Positions 29,597-29,792 of a stretch of 29,792 bases of DNA are shown one piece after another. Origin of the DNA: CAZMVY01 sp964617875. GTDB lineage: Bacteria; Planctomycetota; Phycisphaerae; UBA1845; PWPN01. Each line of letters opens with the position of its first letter. The stretch's first letter is position 1. The stretch is from positions 1-29,792 of the forward strand of contig CAZUAI010000070.1 in the NCBI GenBank assembly GCA_964617875.1. Reading direction: 5' to 3'. The position numbers and the translations under genes were made by a program. The notes under the pieces were generated by a model. It searched no databases. It saw only the letters and a list, made by a program, of their open reading frames with translations, and was not told the DNA's origin.

Positions 29597-29792
29597 GCCC
29601 CGAGGCGTCACGGAAGAATCGGAAAGCCCGGATGACGAAGGCAGGGACTGGTTCGCTTCTCAACGGCCCGGCGAAGCGCGGATTCGGCCGGCGGGTCAAC
29701 CGCCTTGCGACGTTTCGGCCTTTTGGTTTTCCGCTTTCGCTAGCCCAACCTTCGCACGCGGCCGGCGTCAAAGCGGCTGGCGATAGCGCCAG
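29597..29792. other. Right-edge intergenic sequence
   Basis: No gene is supportable here. A segment at about 29,715-29,745 (GGCCTTTTGGTTTTCCGCTT) resembles pyrimidine-rich sequence in the iscU-iscA gap, but the match is short. Confidence 0.4.

Overview
The window looks like a chromosomal segment of a GC-rich, LPS-bearing member of the Planctomycetota, probably Phycisphaerae-like. This is inferred from several things. There is a type II pseudopilin whose N-terminus has the form common in that class (FTLIELLVVVAIIALLIAVLLPSLARAREQAK-like). There is an lpxA gene and a WaaP-like kinase, and several Tat or lipoprotein TIM-barrel proteins. Small conserved hypotheticals are of the planctomycete type, and GC-rich palindromic repeats are frequent. 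No phage, plasmid or CRISPR locus is visible.

Left part (1-9,426, all genes on the minus strand): lpxA is followed by a complete ISC iron-sulfur assembly operon in the order iscR-iscS-iscU-iscA-hscB-hscA-fdx, the order known from E. coli. After it come an HDOD-domain gene and a GAF-domain gene that overlap by ATGA. A promoter with a 17-nt spacer lies just upstream of iscR, and a near-perfect palindrome sits over its spacer and both promoter boxes, so Fe-S-dependent autoregulation is likely. HscB carries an N-terminal tetracysteine module like that of human HSC20. A pseudopilin gene lies at the left edge and may be frameshifted.

Middle (9,565-20,178): a small secreted protein, a conserved four-cysteine protein, a DUF58 protein interrupted in frame by a palindromic repeat, and a very large MscS-family channel. 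Then comes a three-gene operon of two paralogous exported sugar-phosphate-isomerase-like proteins plus a Tat-exported TIM-barrel protein. A YacL-like PIN/TRAM membrane protein closes the section.

Right part (20,301-29,792): a prenyltransferase/terpene-cyclase-repeat protein with a Tat-exported DUF362 protein, then a strange interval. On the minus strand this interval has a promoter, a 38-codon ORF and a strong terminator, followed by three degenerate tRNA-like sequences and a palindromic element. Beyond it lie a tandem two-domain WaaP-like kinase, a purple-acid-phosphatase-like metallophosphoesterase, a large membrane protein with a soluble C-terminal half, and a membrane-anchored J-domain protein.

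Most genes have readable promoters of the form TTGNNN-(16/17)-TANNNT. Some place the -10 only 6-7 nt before the ATG, which suggests leaderless mRNAs. A block of about 150-175 bp is repeated upstream of three unrelated genes in the same orientation and ends at the -10 box. This block and the tRNA-like/small-ORF interval are the least explained parts of the window.
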